DNA from: an uncultured Lachnospiraceae bacterium
Lineage (GTDB): Bacteria > Bacillota > Clostridia > Lachnospirales > Lachnospiraceae
Assembly (NCBI GenBank): GCA_947068385.1
Contig: CAMTBF010000145.1
Span: 1-7,990 of the forward strand
Length of the DNA stretch: 7,990 bases
Direction of reading: 5' to 3'
Positions within the stretch are counted from its first letter, which is position 1. Each line of letters begins with the position of its first letter. A program made the translations under genes and the position numbers. Below, piece after piece: positions 7,029-7,990 of this stretch. Under the pieces are notes generated by a model. The model saw nothing but the letters and a program-made list of their open reading frames with translations. It had not been told where the DNA came from and did not search any database.

Positions 7029-7065
7029 ATATTGAAACACATTTCATTGAAATTGGATTCAATAT
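7029..7065 (+). repeat. Inverted repeat ATATTGAA...TTCAATAT with an extra internal half site
   Basis: ATATTGAA (7029-7036) is the exact reverse complement of TTCAATAT (7058-7065), 21 bases apart. A second ATTGAAA copy (7046-7052) repeats the first (7031-7037) 15 bases downstream and can pair with the same right arm across a six-base loop. The element covers the predicted transcription start and lies just before the ribosome site GGGAGG (7078-7083). It could be an operator or a 5' leader hairpin with two alternative pairings. Function is inferred only from symmetry and place. Confidence 0.4.
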
Positions 7066-7087
7066 AGAGAGCGGCACGGGAGGAATC

Positions 7088-7624
7088 ATGGACATATGGA
7101 GAAAAGATGAAATTTATACACTCAGGGACATCTACGCTTTGCCGGATGGAGAGAGGGCTGAGCTGATTGACGGAACTATTTACTATATGGCCCCGCCAAG
7201 CAAGACACATCAGCGGATTACCGGAAAGCTTTATCAGACGATAGCGAACTATATTGACGGCAAGGGCGGAGGATGCGAAATATATGCCGCTCCGTTTGCG
7301 GTATTTTTAAATAAGGATGATATGAATTATGTGGAACCGGACATTTCGGTTATCTGTGATGCCTCCAAGCTGGATGAAAGCGGATGCCATGGCGCCCCGG
7401 ACTGGGTCATTGAGGTCGTCTCGCCCAGCAGCAAGCCCAGGGATTATATGACGAAATTGTTCAAATATCGCACAGCCGGTGTCAGGGAATATTGGATCGT
7501 GGATCCGGTAAAACAGAGAGTAATGGTCTATGGGTTTGAGGATGATATGGTGGAACAGTATGATTTTGGGGAGGAGGTGCCGGTTGGGATATATGGGGGG
7601 TTTTTTATAAGGGTTGAGGGATGA
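7088..7624 (+). CDS. Uma2 family protein (DUF820, PD-(D/E)XK nuclease-like fold)
   Basis: The 178-residue protein matches the Uma2/DUF820 family, which has the restriction-endonuclease-like fold; its biological role is poorly understood. Family landmarks appear in order: the N-terminal start (YTLRDIYALPDGERAELIDGTIYYM) with the conserved Glu before LIDG, the SKTHQRI segment, YVEPDISVIC with D85, the core strand DWVIEVVSPSS with E109, KLFKYRTAGVREYWIVDP, and a terminal strand. D85 and E109 fit the acidic residues of a PD-(D/E)XK active site. The length is usual for the family, so it looks intact. GGGAGG lies four bases before the ATG. It has its own AT-richer spacer and lower GC than the polysaccharide genes, so it is probably transcribed separately and is not part of the pathway. 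Uma2 genes often occur in many copies in cyanobacteria and some Firmicutes. DNA cleavage by this protein is not established. Confidence 0.88.
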   Translation: MDIWRKDEIYTLRDIYALPDGERAELIDGTIYYMAPPSKTHQRITGKLYQTIANYIDGKGGGCEIYAAPFAVFLNKDDMNYVEPDISVICDASKLDESGCHGAPDWVIEVVSPSSKPRDYMTKLFKYRTAGVREYWIVDPVKQRVMVYGFEDDMVEQYDFGEEVPVGIYGGFFIRVEG

Positions 7625-7690
7625 CGGTCTTTTGGCTCTCTCAAAAGGGTTCGCTGGTATGTTAGGTAAAAGAGGGATTCGATGATTCGC
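7625..7690. other. Spacer between convergent genes
   Basis: This 66-base spacer separates the Uma2-family gene from the minus-strand GtrA fragment. It holds a CTTTTG/CAAAAG hairpin (7629-7647, seven-base loop) and a direct GATTCG repeat at about 7675. The hairpin stem is A/T-rich and no T run follows it on either strand, so it is at most a weak terminator. Confidence 0.35.
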
Positions 7691-7957
7691 CTACTTGCTT
7701 TTGAAAGTCCAAAATTTGTTTATCACAAAATTCAGTGGCACGCTGATGATCAAGTTGATCAGAGGTGCAGTGAATTTGGAAATGTCCAATACATGGATCC
7801 AGAACCATGACAAAATGTTATTTAATATGATTCCGGTAAAACCGTAAGAAATATAGGCCTTCAGCAAAGCGCTTAAAAGAAATCTTTCCTCGCCCTCTTT
7901 TGCTGTAAATACAAAGCGGTTATTCCAGTAAAAAGACCACATTAAAACTTTTAGCAA
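7691..7957 (-). pseudogene. C-terminal part of a GtrA-family membrane protein, probable remnant
   Basis: The 88-residue minus-strand frame matches the second half of GtrA-like proteins (PF04138), small four-helix membrane proteins linked to lipid-linked sugar transport or modification of surface polysaccharides. The landmarks are WSFYWNNRFVFTAKEGEERF, a helix about YISYGFTGIILNNILSWFWI, and the closing helix with SVPLNFVINKFWTFKSK, all typical of the family. Family members are about 120-150 residues long, and the first two helices should lie before WSFYWNN. Here the frame is closed by a stop (bases 7961-7963, TAA on the minus strand) about a dozen codons before that motif. The only starts are TTG at 7957 or ATG at 7942, neither with a good ribosome site. 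The gene therefore looks broken at its N-terminal half, by frameshift, stop or deletion; a sequencing error is possible. Only 33 bases remain upstream before the window ends, so the rest cannot be seen. Confidence 0.65.
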
Positions 7958-7990
7958 AAATTATATACCCCAACAAAGGAACGGTTAAGA

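Noticed and set aside
7629..7647. CTTTTG/CAAAAG hairpin after the Uma2-family gene as a terminator
   Set aside because: The stem is six mostly A/T pairs and no T run follows on either strand.
1..7990. CRISPR array, tRNA, rRNA, insertion sequence or attachment site
   Set aside because: No spaced direct repeats, cloverleaf, conserved rRNA segments, transposase or terminal inverted repeats were seen by eye on either strand.

Overview
The window looks like the distal part of an exopolysaccharide or capsule locus from a Gram-positive Firmicute, most likely a high-GC member of the Lachnospiraceae or a related Clostridia. This is inferred from gene content, strong purine-rich ribosome sites (GGAGG type) before most genes, and a PTP/PEP-rich cell-surface tail. 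No rRNA or other taxonomic marker is present, so the assignment is tentative.

Layout: positions 1-488 carry the 3' end of a gene that ends in a long proline-rich tail. From 582 to 6964 six genes run head to tail on the plus strand with gaps of 13-44 bases or a short overlap, so they probably form one operon. They encode a short undecaprenyl-phosphate sugar-phosphate transferase (582-1190), a membrane-bound nucleotide-sugar 4,6-dehydratase of the CapD/WbpM/PglF type (1219-3090), an NAD(P)-dependent sugar epimerase/reductase (3104-3997), a family 2 glycosyltransferase (3990-4733), a family 4 glycosyltransferase (4776-5909) and a second family 2 glycosyltransferase (5954-6964). No operon promoter is visible, so it probably lies upstream of the window.

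After 6964 the base composition drops towards AT. A 123-base spacer holds a plausible promoter and a symmetrical ATATTGAA...TTCAATAT element, followed by a Uma2-family (DUF820) nuclease-fold gene (7088-7624). On the minus strand, converging on it, is what looks like the C-terminal remnant of a GtrA-family membrane protein (7691-7957) whose frame is closed by a stop just before its N-terminal half should begin.

How the genes fit together (inference): the dehydratase would make a UDP-4-keto-6-deoxy-HexNAc, the epimerase/reductase would finish a 6-deoxy-HexNAc such as QuiNAc or FucNAc, the sugar-phosphate transferase would load the first sugar phosphate on undecaprenyl phosphate at the membrane, and the three glycosyltransferases would add the following sugars. 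No flippase, polymerase or export gene lies in the window. I see a fairly ordinary polysaccharide locus and no convincing undescribed system; the less ordinary points are at the two ends.
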